The notes: generated by a model not told the origin, from the sequence alone. Shown: positions 1-7,179, numbered from the stretch's first letter. The stretch is 13,183 bases of DNA from Solirubrobacteraceae bacterium (GCA_030151725.1 JASLDD010000086.1:1-13183), one strand, 5' to 3'. Numbers and translations are program-made.

Positions 1-124
1 ACGACGACGGATGCTGTCGTGTTGCCCGTGAGCCCGTTATCGGCAAAACGGACGTCAGTGTCGTCTAGGCTCACGGAGCCTCCCCCGCTGACGGCAACCC
101 CATCCCAGTCGCCGACTTCCGGTT
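1..124. repeat. 124-bp exact direct repeat, copy 1 (partner 595-718)
   Basis: Positions 1-124 are identical base for base to 595-718. The offset is 594 bp, exactly 198 codons, so the copies fall in the same frame of the minus-strand surface protein gene and encode the same roughly 41 residues (beginning EVGDWDGVAV). Sequence beyond 124 diverges at once; the left limit is hidden by the window edge. Confidence 0.95.
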
Positions 125-2096
125 TTGTGGCGTTGCCGTCGCCGTTGGTGTCGCCGCCGACGGTGTCATCCTTGAATGACGTGAACGTGACTGGTTCAGC
201 GCTGGTGCCTTGCGTGACGAGGGCACCTTGCACTTGGAGTGTGACCGCGCCCGCTGGGCCACCGCACTGCGCAGTGTCGGCCGCGCCCTTGATCACCGCG
301 CCGGCTTCCACAGTAGCCGTGACACCTTTATTGATCTGGAGTCCGCAAGCGCCGATGACCCAGGGAGCCGGCTGGGCATGCAACGTAGAGGAAACAGTGA
401 CTTCGCCGCCAAGCACGAAACCACCCACCCCTCTGGTTGCGCTATTTCCGGCGAACTTGCTGAGATCCAAGTGTTCTGAATGTACCGCAAACGCATTTGC
501 ACCAGTCGCTGCAGCTACCACGTTTTCGACCTGTGCTGTCCCGGCCGACACGTTAACCGCGGAGCCCACGAACTGTGACCATTCGCCGCCGAGCACGACG
601 ACGGATGCTGTCGTGTTGCCCGTGAGCCCGTTATCGGCAAAACGGACGTCAGTGTCGTCTAGGCTCACGGAGCCTCCCCCGCTGACGGCAACCCCATCCC
701 AGTCGCCGACTTCCGGTTCACTGTCTGAGCCTTCGGTGTGTCCAGCGGCGGAGTCATCATTGATGGAGGTGAGGATGACGGGTTCGGCGGTACTGCCGGC
801 CGAATCAAGGGCGCCTTCGACGCTCAGTTGGACGTTTGGACTGGCCTTGATAATGGTGCCTGGTTCTGCGGTGAGGGTGAGTAGCGCAGGCACGGTCATC
901 GTGCAGGCGAGGTGGTAGACGGCCGCATAATCAGGGCCGATCGTTGTGCTGACGGGGAGCGTGCCGCAGAGGTCGTGCTCGGGTTCCACCGAGCTCCAGC
1001 TGGCGGTTGTGGCTGGGCCTGTAAATCCGGCTGGGTTGGTCGCCGCGATGGAAAGGGTGTGTGGCCCGGCTTGGGGGCTTGCTAGCTGGTAGGGGCTACT
1101 GCATGAGGTGAACGCGGCACCGTCAAGGCTGCATTTGAAGGTGGATTCGGTCTTATCGGCCTGGAAGCTGACGGTGATGGCCGCGAGCGGGACACGGCCG
1201 CTGGGCGCACTGATGATTGTCGTGTGTGGTGGCGTGGCGACCGTGAAGACTGCACTCGCAGGTGTGGGGTCGGTTTCGTTTTGGCTGGTGGCTCGCACCC
1301 GGAAGGTGTGCGAGCCGTTTGCTAGTGCGTTGTAGGTCTGTGGGCTTGTACAGGGAGCCCATGATGCGCCATCAAGACTGCATTGGAAGGCGTCATTGCT
1401 GTCGCTACCGTGGAAGGTGAATGAAACTGTGGCAATGGCGATAGTGCCTGTAGGGCCGGCGTCTATCGTCGTTTCCGGTGGGGTTGACGCAGGGGCGGCC
1501 ACTGGCGGCGTTGAGCCGCCGGGGGCGGGCGTGCTGCCCCCGGGTGGCGCGGAGACTGGTGGCCCGTTCCCCGTCGGTCCGTATCCTTTGACATCTGATG
1601 CAGGTGCGATCGTGATCGTCGTGACCTTGCGGCAGTTGTTGGCGGTGCCCAGTTCTTGGACTTGCGCAAGGATGTTGGCGCAAACCCTCACCACGTATTG
1701 ACCAGATGCGCCAGCTGGGATCGCGATCTTGAAACGCTTCTTGACCTGCTCGCCTGGCGCGAGTGCTGGAACCCACACACGACCGAGCTGGATCACCTTC
1801 TTGCCTCTCCCGGCAGCCCTCATGTCGACTGCCGCGTACGTGGAGGGCGCCTTGCGGATGCCTATGTTAGCGACGGTAGCGCTGCCCGTGAGCATGCCTT
1901 GGCGAAGCGCGCCGGTGGCGAACTTGACGTCGAGGTCGGCGAGCTTTCGGCGCGCCGCGCTGTCGAGTCTTGTGCTCAGATGATCCGATGCTGCAAGGCT
2001 GGACACGACGGGCCAGCTAAGCATCAAAGCGAGCAAGAACACCAGGGGAGCGCGTACGTGTGTTGACCCCATTGAGTGGCCTACGCCCCGCCACAT
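1..2096 (-). CDS. Secreted multi-domain protein: signal peptide, CARDB, two Ig-like modules, beta-helix repeats (C-terminus beyond window)
   Basis: The frame is open without a stop from 2096 to the left edge (698 complete codons), so the C-terminus is missing. I chose the ATG at 2096 because GAGGGGG (2102-2108) lies 5 bases upstream; an in-frame ATG at 2072 has no comparable site. Residues 1-36 form a signal peptide (basic start, hydrophobic LVFLLALML core, small residues near 35). Residues about 50-163 look like a CARDB domain, ending in the typical TANNCR. A Pro/Gly/Ser linker (about 165-207) follows. Two modules share a CSLDGA core (about 208-288 and 293-368). From about 378 on, long beta-helix-like units carry phrases such as EPGTIIKA, LSVEGAL and DWDGVAVSGGGSVS. 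A DTNGDGN stretch near residues 649-655 could bind calcium. Such proteins are exported surface or extracellular proteins; the ligand is unknown. Codon use is less GC3-biased than in the sigma/CHAT operon. Confidence 0.8.
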   Translation of the reverse strand, partial: MWRGVGHSMGSTHVRAPLVFLLALMLSWPVVSSLAASDHLSTRLDSAARRKLADLDVKFATGALRQGMLTGSATVANIGIRKAPSTYAAVDMRAAGRGKKVIQLGRVWVPALAPGEQVKKRFKIAIPAGASGQYVVRVCANILAQVQELGTANNCRKVTTITIAPASDVKGYGPTGNGPPVSAPPGGSTPAPGGSTPPVAAPASTPPETTIDAGPTGTIAIATVSFTFHGSDSNDAFQCSLDGASWAPCTSPQTYNALANGSHTFRVRATSQNETDPTPASAVFTVATPPHTTIISAPSGRVPLAAITVSFQADKTESTFKCSLDGAAFTSCSSPYQLASPQAGPHTLSIAATNPAGFTGPATTASWSSVEPEHDLCGTLPVSTTIGPDYAAVYHLACTMTVPALLTLTAEPGTIIKASPNVQLSVEGALDSAGSTAEPVILTSINDDSAAGHTEGSDSEPEVGDWDGVAVSGGGSVSLDDTDVRFADNGLTGNTTASVVVLGGEWSQFVGSAVNVSAGTAQVENVVAAATGANAFAVHSEHLDLSKFAGNSATRGVGGFVLGGEVTVSSTLHAQPAPWVIGACGLQINKGVTATVEAGAVIKGAADTAQCGGPAGAVTLQVQGALVTQGTSAEPVTFTSFKDDTVGGDTNGDGNATKPEVGDWDGVAVSGGGSVSLDDTDVRFADNGLTGNTTASVV
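595..718. repeat. 124-bp exact direct repeat, copy 2 (partner 1-124)
   Basis: Exact copy of 1-124. Flanking parts of the two 198-codon units are related at protein level only (for example TSAEPVTFTS against STAEPVILTS), so identity is confined to this block. Confidence 0.95.
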
Positions 2097-2101
2097 AATT
2101 G

Positions 2102-2108
2102 CCCCCTC
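2102..2108 (-). promoter_or_regulatory. Shine-Dalgarno site that fixes the surface-protein start
   Basis: GAGGGGG on the minus strand, 5 bases before the ATG at 2096. It favours this start over the ATG eight codons downstream. It overlaps the last bases of the decayed ABC-F gene on the same strand. Confidence 0.55.
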
Positions 2109-2621
2109 AGATCACGAGCCCATCCAAAGGACGGAACATTACCAAGTAAACGGCAAGCACGGACAAAGGGTGGGGACTGGTAGGGAGATGAATCTCGCCG
2201 AGTTCGGCGAGTGCGGCCAGTGCGGGCTCCGTCGTCGGTGTGGAGGCGTACAGCTCATCCAAACGATGGGCAAGTAACCGCAGGTCACCGACGCGGCGAA
2301 CCTAGTTTCGCACGGTCTCGGCCGGACGATCCTGACTTCTTGGGGCATGAAGCCGACCGTGACGTCCACGGGAGGGTCGATGCTTCCATGCGTAGGTTCA
2401 AGTTCGCCTGCGGCAATCCGCAGCAACGTCGACTTCCCTACGCCATTGGGACCGACCAGTTTTGCCTTCCCCTGGTTAAGGACGGTGAGACCGCATTGAT
2501 GACCGTACGCTGCGGAAACCTGACTGTCGCGTTGCGGAGTGCTAGGAGCATCGAAGATACTTGTTCTACTTGAATTTGCCGTGAGGTTCGCGGCAAACGC
2601 GGCGTGCTTATCGCTAGGCAT
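2107..2621 (-). pseudogene. Decayed ABC-F type ATPase gene, N-terminal nucleotide-binding part
   Basis: The frame from 2621 to 2139 encodes a clear ATP-binding cassette start: GPNGVGKSTLLR (Walker A), then AGELEPTHGSI and a VGFMPQE segment (Q-loop region), the order seen in ABC-F proteins (ribosome-associated ATPases). After PQE the frame loses similarity. The neighbouring frame picks up an ABC-F-like 'AETVR' phrase, hits a TAG, and continues as a plausible helical segment (LLAHRLDELYAS) to a TGA at 2107-2109, which suggests a frameshift near 2335-2345 plus a nonsense codon. The ABC signature, Walker B and the whole second cassette are absent; intact family members are roughly 500 or more residues. 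The segment before Walker A is also poorly conserved. I infer a non-functional remnant. Confidence 0.7.
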
Positions 2622-3052
2622 ACTGCTCGGGACTGCCCGACCTGGGATGCCCTCGACTATTAGGGCGACAAGTCGGGCAGGGTCTCGCGCTCAAGCGTGT
2701 TGGAGCAGAGCGCCGCGCGCGGTGGTAGCGCGGGGCAGGCGAGCAACCGTCAATCTCCCGAGGGACAGGGTCAGCTGTTCATCGGCCGCGCACAGTTGCA
2801 GTCACGATCGACTGTTCTGGCAACCTTCTGCCGAGTGGCGACACAGCGGCAGCGTATGCTCGCTAGATATCACGCCGTCGTCGGCGCCGCCAGACGATAA
2901 AGATGCTCACCTGATGAAGTCGCCCGACTTCGCCTGCGGACGCCGGGAGTCGGACAAGCGCCCATTGCTGGTCTTTACATTGGGGACCCAGGCGGTCGAG
3001 CGATGGCCGCGTGTTCTCGTGTGCGAAGCTGGTCGCCTAGAGTACGCACCCG
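2622..3052. other. Spacer with no supported gene
   Basis: Open frames here lack recognisable motifs, and both long ones also extend out of the spacer. The only structure I see is an inverted repeat with 9-bp arms, CTGCCCGAC (2633-2641) and GTCGGGCAG (2672-2680), separated by 30 bases. Its role is unknown. Confidence 0.5.
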
Positions 3053-4270
3053 ATGGCAACCCGTATGGAGATCGGAAGCACGACGGAGGCAGCCGTCGTC
3101 CGCTTTTCGTTTTTCCGGTTCGTGCCGGAGTTCCTCCAATTCGCGGAAGCCCAGGCGCTGAGGGGGGATGTCGACACGCCCGCGCCTTTGCAGTTGCGGG
3201 AAGAACAACGAGAGATCCTTCGCGAGATGGAGCAAGCTGGCGAGACAAGCGCAGATCTTGTCCAGCTATTTATCGACCTGGGATTTCCGCCGGAGTTATG
3301 CGAGATGGCGACTCAACCACCGAGCACTCGACACATCGCCGCTACGTTCGCGCTGGTCGCGCGTCTATGCGAGTTGACAGGAGGTCTCGACGAGTCGGAC
3401 CGTGCCGCGTTCGAAGAAGCGCGTCCGGCCGCCGTGCTTGAGATTAGGATGAGCTCACCCCTGGTAGTGTTGGTCGAAGTCCCCGCGTTTGTAAGCGTCC
3501 CGGCGGCAGTCGTGTCATTCGTCTTGGCTGTCGAACGGGTTACCCTCGCTCCCGCAAGAGTCCACGCGAAGAAAAAGAAGCTGCAACTCGCCGCGGCAAA
3601 GGCGGTCCATGACCAACTAGCATTGGAAGAGGAACTCAGCCAGCGGGTTGTGCCGTTGGCTCGATCAAGTCTCGCCATCGATCGAGTGGACATATATGAC
3701 GACAGCGCCGCCGTCAGTCTCGATACGGTTGAAGAGCCGGGCTTTCTACCCCCTGGCACCTGGAAGGTCGACCCCATCCACTCGAGCGTCGAGTTCCAGG
3801 TCAAACACCTCGGCATCGCGACCGTCAAGGGTCAGTTCAAGGAGTTCGCGGGCACGCTCGAGGTGACCGGCGACGGCGTCAACGCCCAGGGCAGCGTGCA
3901 GACGTCGAGCATCGACACACGCGAGCCACAGCGCGACGACCACCCGCGCTCGGTCGACTTCTTCGACACTGCCCAGCATCCGCAGATCACGTTCAAATCG
4001 ACGTTCGTGCGTCCGATCGACGACGAGGCCTTCGAGATCGAGGGCGACTTCACGCTCCTCGGCATCACGCGGCCGCTGAAGCTGACCGCAACACTCGAGG
4101 GCGCCGAGACTGATCGCGAAGGCAACCCGCGCATTGGCTTCTCTGCGTCCGCGCAGATCAGCCGCGACGATCACGACATGAAGTTCAACATGACGCTCGG
4201 CTCCGACAACGTCGTGATCGGCGACAAGGTAAAGATCCTGCTCGCCATCTCGGCCGTCAAGGACGATTGA
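3053..4270 (+). CDS. Chimeric ORF: unrecognised N-terminal half joined to a complete YceI-family domain
   Basis: One uninterrupted 405-codon frame. Residues about 232-405 are a whole YceI domain: LPPGTWKVDPIHSSVEF, then KHLGIATVKGQF, DTREPQRDDHPRS, HPQITFKST, FTLLGITRPL and a final VKILLAIS. YceI proteins fold as lipocalin-like beta-barrels that bind amphiphilic or polyprenyl lipids; most are about 170-190 residues, and many begin almost exactly where this domain begins. Residues 1-231 match nothing I recognise: a helical acidic section (EEQREILREMEQAGE), a hydrophobic stretch (about 132-162) and a KKKK-containing segment. No signal peptide is visible. Codon use shifts at the junction (about 3745) from mixed to strongly GC-ending third positions. 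The start is uncertain: ATG 3053 has a weak upstream site, ATG 3065 is an alternative, and a TAG at 3038 bounds the frame. It may be a real fusion or a recombination product. Confidence 0.75.
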   Translation: MATRMEIGSTTEAAVVRFSFFRFVPEFLQFAEAQALRGDVDTPAPLQLREEQREILREMEQAGETSADLVQLFIDLGFPPELCEMATQPPSTRHIAATFALVARLCELTGGLDESDRAAFEEARPAAVLEIRMSSPLVVLVEVPAFVSVPAAVVSFVLAVERVTLAPARVHAKKKKLQLAAAKAVHDQLALEEELSQRVVPLARSSLAIDRVDIYDDSAAVSLDTVEEPGFLPPGTWKVDPIHSSVEFQVKHLGIATVKGQFKEFAGTLEVTGDGVNAQGSVQTSSIDTREPQRDDHPRSVDFFDTAQHPQITFKSTFVRPIDDEAFEIEGDFTLLGITRPLKLTATLEGAETDREGNPRIGFSASAQISRDDHDMKFNMTLGSDNVVIGDKVKILLAISAVKDD

Positions 4271-4611
4271 GGCTGACCCCGAGGATGTGTTCGTCCTTCT
4301 ATCCGGCGAGGTCGAGCATCGCGTTCGCTCCTTGATCGTGTCTCGCCAGAGTGTTCGATCGCGGGGGGCGGGGTTGCGCGCGACGGATCGAACCATCACT
4401 TCGAACCATCACTTTTAGGGCGCGCGATGGGCGCTCACCCAACTCGGTGGTTCCGACGAGCGAGCGAGCAGGCCGATCGGTAGACCGGCCCATGAGAGCG
4501 CTGTTCGGGTTACGCGTTAGAGTCAGATAGCTAACTTTCCGTTGATTGAAATGTCCAGCTTGCCTTCAGCTTTCGAGGTCACGTGACCGCTGCCTCTTCC
4601 AGCGTCACATT
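4271..4611. other. Spacer with no supported gene
   Basis: No frame here has convincing coding character or a good ribosome binding site. The only structure seen is the 13-bp tandem duplication at 4389-4414. Confidence 0.5.
4389..4414. repeat. 13-bp tandem duplication
   Basis: CGAACCATCACTT occurs twice head to tail (4389-4401 and 4402-4414), followed by TTAGGG. It could be a replication-slippage scar or a two-copy binding site; nothing decides between these. Confidence 0.8.
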
Positions 4612-4812
4612 GTGATCGACGAGAACGTGGACGGGCTCGTCGTCAGCGCGTGGCCCAGGATCGACGAGCGTGGCCGCCTGCGCTTCGGCGGCGAGGATGC
4701 GAGCAGCCGGGTCGCGGTCGCGACGCTCGCCGATGCGCTGCTGAGGGTGCTGGCCGAGGAGCGTGTGGTTCCGATCGACGACGGTCGATCCGAGCCCATT
4801 GCAGATCGATGA
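4612..4812 (+). CDS. Short hypothetical ORF or gene remnant
   Basis: From about 4612 (a possible GTG start) to the TGA at 4810-4812 the plus frame shows the position-specific GC pattern of a high-GC gene: third positions almost all G/C, first positions intermediate, second lowest. The roughly 66 residues (beginning VIDENVDGLVVSAW, then a helix TLADALLRVLAEE) match no family I know. The frame extends back to a TTG at 4546, but the composition there is no longer coding-like and no ribosome binding site precedes either start, so this may be the 3' remnant of a lost gene. The antisense frame 4579-4944 is also open but has the wrong codon-position pattern. Confidence 0.3.
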   Translation: MIDENVDGLVVSAWPRIDERGRLRFGGEDASSRVAVATLADALLRVLAEERVVPIDDGRSEPIADR

Positions 4813-5070
4813 GGCGCCCGAACTAGAGGACCCATCGCTGATGCCCAAGGTCAGGAACCCGCGGATTTCGGCTCGTGCGCGATCAACGATCTCATCCTCG
4901 ACCGCCCCACTCGACAGGGGGCGGCGACCTTTCGGCGATGCCACTCAGGGACCTCCACGATCCCCGCTTGGCGCCGAATCCCGCTCAACATGCGGAAACA
5001 GCTCAAGCAAGCCAAAATCCGCTGCCAACAAAGACGCCGACAATCTGGACGGGCGGATTTCAAGACCTTT

Positions 5071-5130
5071 TGCGGGGTTTGCGGTTCTTTAGCGGTTTCT
5101 AGCGGTCTCGCACGGCGTTATGCGGTTCAT
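5071..5130. repeat. GCGG words spaced by about 10 bp
   Basis: Six consecutive 10-bp blocks each carry a GCGG or CGGC word: starts at 5072, 5081, 5092, 5102, 5113 (degenerate, CGGC) and 5122, several followed by TT. The spacing is close to one helical turn, so bound proteins would lie on one face of the DNA. The array begins a few bases after the tRNA-anticodon-like 10-mer and ends about 360 bp before the sigma-factor start. It could be operator repeats or recombinase arm sites. Confidence 0.45.
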
Positions 5131-5211
5131 CGATCTGGTATCGCCGGCGCGCTGAACATCATTCGGATACCGGCGGATTATCAGCGATATCGGCGTTTCA
5201 GGCACTTCTGG

Positions 5212-5233
5212 CGCTGAGTGTCTGAGCTCAGCG
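5212..5233. promoter_or_regulatory. Inverted repeat upstream of sigma operon
   Basis: Perfect 7-bp arms CGCTGAG (5212-5218) and CTCAGCG (5227-5233) around an 8-base loop, with the 10-bp palindrome CTGAGCTCAG (5222-5231) overlapping the right arm. No T-run follows, so an operator is as likely as a terminator. Confidence 0.35.
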
Positions 5234-5476
5234 ACGCCACTTGGTGGCGGCCAACAGCAAAGGCGCGAGGCGGCTCAAGCGTGCGCGAGCGGCTGGATTT
5301 CTCAAGCGCTGGGCCGAGGTGGTCGCAAGAACTGTTAGCGGCGCTGGAGGTTTGCCAGATCTGAAATGTCGTTCGTGGATCGCGCTCAGCTCCCGCCCAA
5401 AAACACCGGGCCGCGAGCGCCGATGCAAAAGGCTGCGGGGATCTGCGTAATGGATAACGTACCCCCCAACACCCTG

Positions 5477-5481
5477 GAGGT
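5477..5481 (+). promoter_or_regulatory. Shine-Dalgarno site deciding the sigma-factor GTG start
   Basis: GGAGG within CCCTGGAGGTAGAGCAC sits about 7-8 bases before the GTG at 5489. The upstream in-frame ATGs at 5366 and 5450 have no comparable site, so they are not preferred. Confidence 0.6.
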
Positions 5482-5488
5482 AGAGCAC

Positions 5489-6232
5489 GTGAGCTCTCAA
5501 CTTAATCCTGATCGGCGCCGTGAGCGGCCGCTCGGCCGCTGGTTCGACATGACGCCACAGGAGGCCGAGGCGTGGGCACGAGGCGACGGCAGGCTCTGCG
5601 ATCTTCACGAGGAAAGCATCTGGCAGTGGATCCACACTCTGGTGCGCTGGAAGCTTCCGCTGCAACGAGGCTGGGCGACGCGACCGTCGCCGCACGACGC
5701 AGATGACATCACGCAGTGCGTCAGGCTCAAGGCGTACGAGAGCTACTGCAAAGACTCCGCCCCGTTGAAATCCTGGCTGGCGCTAGTGGCCGAACGTGAG
5801 AGCATCAACCACTATCGCAAGCGGCGCACCAAACAGCGAGGGCTCGCCAAGCTTGAAGCCAATGCACTGTCGGACACGAGGTTGCGCGAGGCTGAGCGGG
5901 ACGAGCACGACTGCTCCCAGCTGGCCGGGCGCGCCGAGCTCGCCGCAGCGATAGAGAGCGCCGCCGGGAGGCTCACCCCCCGCCTACGGGAGACCTTCGA
6001 CGTGCTGGCCACCGGCGCCGATTACAAGGCCGTGGCCGAGCAGCTCGGGTGTTCGCGAGGAACCGCGGGGGCACTGTTCAGTCGCACCGTGCGAGCGGTG
6101 TGCGCGACGCTAACGGAACGCGGCTACGTCGCCGTAAGAGTGGCGGACCGCCACCGGATGACCAAGCCCGGGCGCGTCGTGCTCCTGCGCGACGGCATGA
6201 TCATCTTCCACCTGCCGGGAGGCCAAGCATGA
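5489..6232 (+). CDS. ECF-like RNA polymerase sigma-70 factor
   Basis: 247 residues from the GTG at 5489. Region 2 spans about 42-115: DADDITQCVRLKAYESY matches the core-polymerase-binding 'DAeDltQevflraw' helix, and LKSWLALVAERESINHYRKRR matches the -10 recognition helix 'fraWLlriArNraiDhlRrrr'. Region 4 spans about 152-210: LTPRLRETFDVLATGADYKAVAEQLGCSRGTA is the -35-binding helix-turn-helix. There is no region 1 or 3, as in ECF sigma factors. A tail of about 37 residues (211-247) is atypical for minimal ECF factors and may be a partner-binding appendix. The N-terminal 40 residues are also extra. Its TGA overlaps the next gene's ATG (ATGA), so the two are translationally coupled. By family it directs polymerase to a small regulon, usually held off by a co-encoded anti-sigma; here the candidate is the next gene. 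Confidence 0.88.
   Translation: MSSQLNPDRRRERPLGRWFDMTPQEAEAWARGDGRLCDLHEESIWQWIHTLVRWKLPLQRGWATRPSPHDADDITQCVRLKAYESYCKDSAPLKSWLALVAERESINHYRKRRTKQRGLAKLEANALSDTRLREAERDEHDCSQLAGRAELAAAIESAAGRLTPRLRETFDVLATGADYKAVAEQLGCSRGTAGALFSRTVRAVCATLTERGYVAVRVADRHRMTKPGRVVLLRDGMIIFHLPGGQA
6217..6222 (+). promoter_or_regulatory. Shine-Dalgarno site of the anti-sigma-like gene
   Basis: GGGAGG, 6 bases before the ATG at 6229, inside the end of the sigma gene. It sets the start of the second gene at the ATGA overlap rather than at the in-frame ATG 6049. Confidence 0.65.
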
Positions 6233-7179
6233 CAACGCACAACAACACACCTAAGACCTACTCCGACCTAATCGAGGCGGTGGGCGCGCTGATGCGCGCG
6301 GAAATCCTACAGGCGGCGAGCGCGCCGCTGCGCACCGAACAGCGCGATCCCGACGACATTCTGATGGGGGCTCTGCTGCCGCTGCTGCACGAAGGCAACG
6401 CCGGCCATGTCGAGCGGCTGCTCGGGCAGGTCGAAGGGGCGCAGACGATCGAGGAGATTCAAGGAATCCTCGCCGATCTCGCAGCGGAGGAGTCGACCGG
6501 CCTGGCCGAGCTGGCCGAGGACACATTGACGTCGCTGGCGCCGCGCAGGCACGCAGCGCAAACGGCTGAGTGCCTCTCGCTAGCCGTGCTTGCCGCCGCC
6601 AGACGAGACGGCCTCGGCTCGCTCGGCGCCGACGATCGTGCGCACGCGATGTCGTGTCTGCGGTGCGCAGCCGCCCTGGAGGCCGACGCGTCCGAAACGG
6701 AGCCTGCGAGCGAGCCGCCAAGGGTGCTGCCGCAGTCGCTGAAGCTCGAGCGGCTGGCAAAGGTCTTCGCCGGATGGAGTCCCGCGGCACTGACACCTGC
6801 TCTGGTCCGAGACGCGGCCGCCCCGCAGGGCAGTCGCGTCCCGGGCGCGGAGACCGGCCGCGCAAGCGGCCGGCTGCGCGACGACCGCCTGGCCAGATTG
6901 GGGTTGGCGGACGCCTACGAGTACAGGCTCGCTGCGGGCGAGGTGCCGAGCACGGTCGTGATGTTCCTCGATCTCCGTGCTGAGCCCCACGCGGAGCCGT
7001 GCGAGCTACTCGCGCGCCTCGTCTCGCCGCAGCGGGGCACGATCGCGCATGCGCGCGTGCGCGGACGCGGACGCACGCAGGTTCGGCGCGTGAAGTTTCG
7101 CGCGCTGACGCTGGAGGAGATCGACTGGAGTGCCGTCCACGTGGAGCTGGTGCCCGCGTCCGTGGAGGAGGGGCTCTGA
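6229..7179 (+). CDS. Soluble zinc-anti-sigma-like protein, putative sigma regulator and CHAT partner
   Basis: 316 residues from the ATG at 6229. No signal peptide or membrane segment is visible. Residues 1-110 are mostly helical and acidic. Residues about 113-155 resemble the zf-HC2/ZAS fold: C115, then about 23 residues, H139-x3-C143-x2-C146 (RAHAMSCLRCAAAL), the ligand set of zinc-binding anti-sigma factors. A Pro/Ala-rich middle (about 155-215) is probably flexible, followed by a likely beta-rich C-terminal domain (about 220-310, STVVMFLDLR ... VKFRALTLEEIDW) that I do not recognise. The overlap with the sigma gene (ATGA) and with the CHAT gene (TGATG) argues for fixed stoichiometry and a shared function. 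My inference is that the ZAS part holds the sigma factor and the linker or C-terminal domain is read or cut by the CHAT protein. The anti-sigma role is not proven by sequence; a CHAT adaptor without sigma binding is the alternative. Confidence 0.7.
   Translation: MTTHNNTPKTYSDLIEAVGALMRAEILQAASAPLRTEQRDPDDILMGALLPLLHEGNAGHVERLLGQVEGAQTIEEIQGILADLAAEESTGLAELAEDTLTSLAPRRHAAQTAECLSLAVLAAARRDGLGSLGADDRAHAMSCLRCAAALEADASETEPASEPPRVLPQSLKLERLAKVFAGWSPAALTPALVRDAAAPQGSRVPGAETGRASGRLRDDRLARLGLADAYEYRLAAGEVPSTVVMFLDLRAEPHAEPCELLARLVSPQRGTIAHARVRGRGRTQVRRVKFRALTLEEIDWSAVHVELVPASVEEGL
7164..7173 (+). promoter_or_regulatory. Shine-Dalgarno site of the CHAT gene
   Basis: GGAGGAGGGG, 5 bases before the ATG at 7179, within the last codons of the preceding gene. 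It supports ATG 7179 against the 60-codon-longer in-frame start at 6999. Confidence 0.65.

Larger units (their letters stand above)
4813..5488. other. Long leader/spacer upstream of the sigma-factor operon
   Basis: No supported gene. It contains the GCGG words phased at about 10 bp (5071-5130), the hairpin (5212-5233) and a 10-base match to the tRNA-Ser anticodon region (5058-5067). I could not identify a convincing -35/-10 pair, so the operon promoter is unplaced. Confidence 0.5.

Noticed and set aside
19..918. Long plus-strand frame of 299 codons at the left edge
   Set aside because: It is antisense to the minus-strand secreted protein. Its translation is a Ser/Thr/Pro-rich mixture without motifs, whereas the minus frame gives a signal peptide, CARDB and beta-helix sequences.
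2539..3441. Plus-strand 300-codon frame
   Set aside because: Arg/Ser-rich without motifs, no ribosome binding site, and it overlaps both the ABC-F remnant and the better-supported ORF at 3053.
4380..4415. GGTTCGA-like words on the minus strand resembling tRNA T-loops
   Set aside because: The flanking bases do not form a 5-bp T-stem, and the words belong to the 13-bp tandem duplication.
4579..4944. Minus-strand 121-codon ORF with a GTG start and a nearby GGAGG
   Set aside because: It lies in codon register with the plus ORF at 4612, and the codon-position GC pattern fits the plus strand. The product has no recognisable features, so the site looks accidental.
4813..5488. CRISPR array suggested by the Craspase-like gene logic
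   Set aside because: No regularly spaced 25-40 base repeats with unique spacers and no cas gene anywhere in the window; the 10-bp phased words are far too short.
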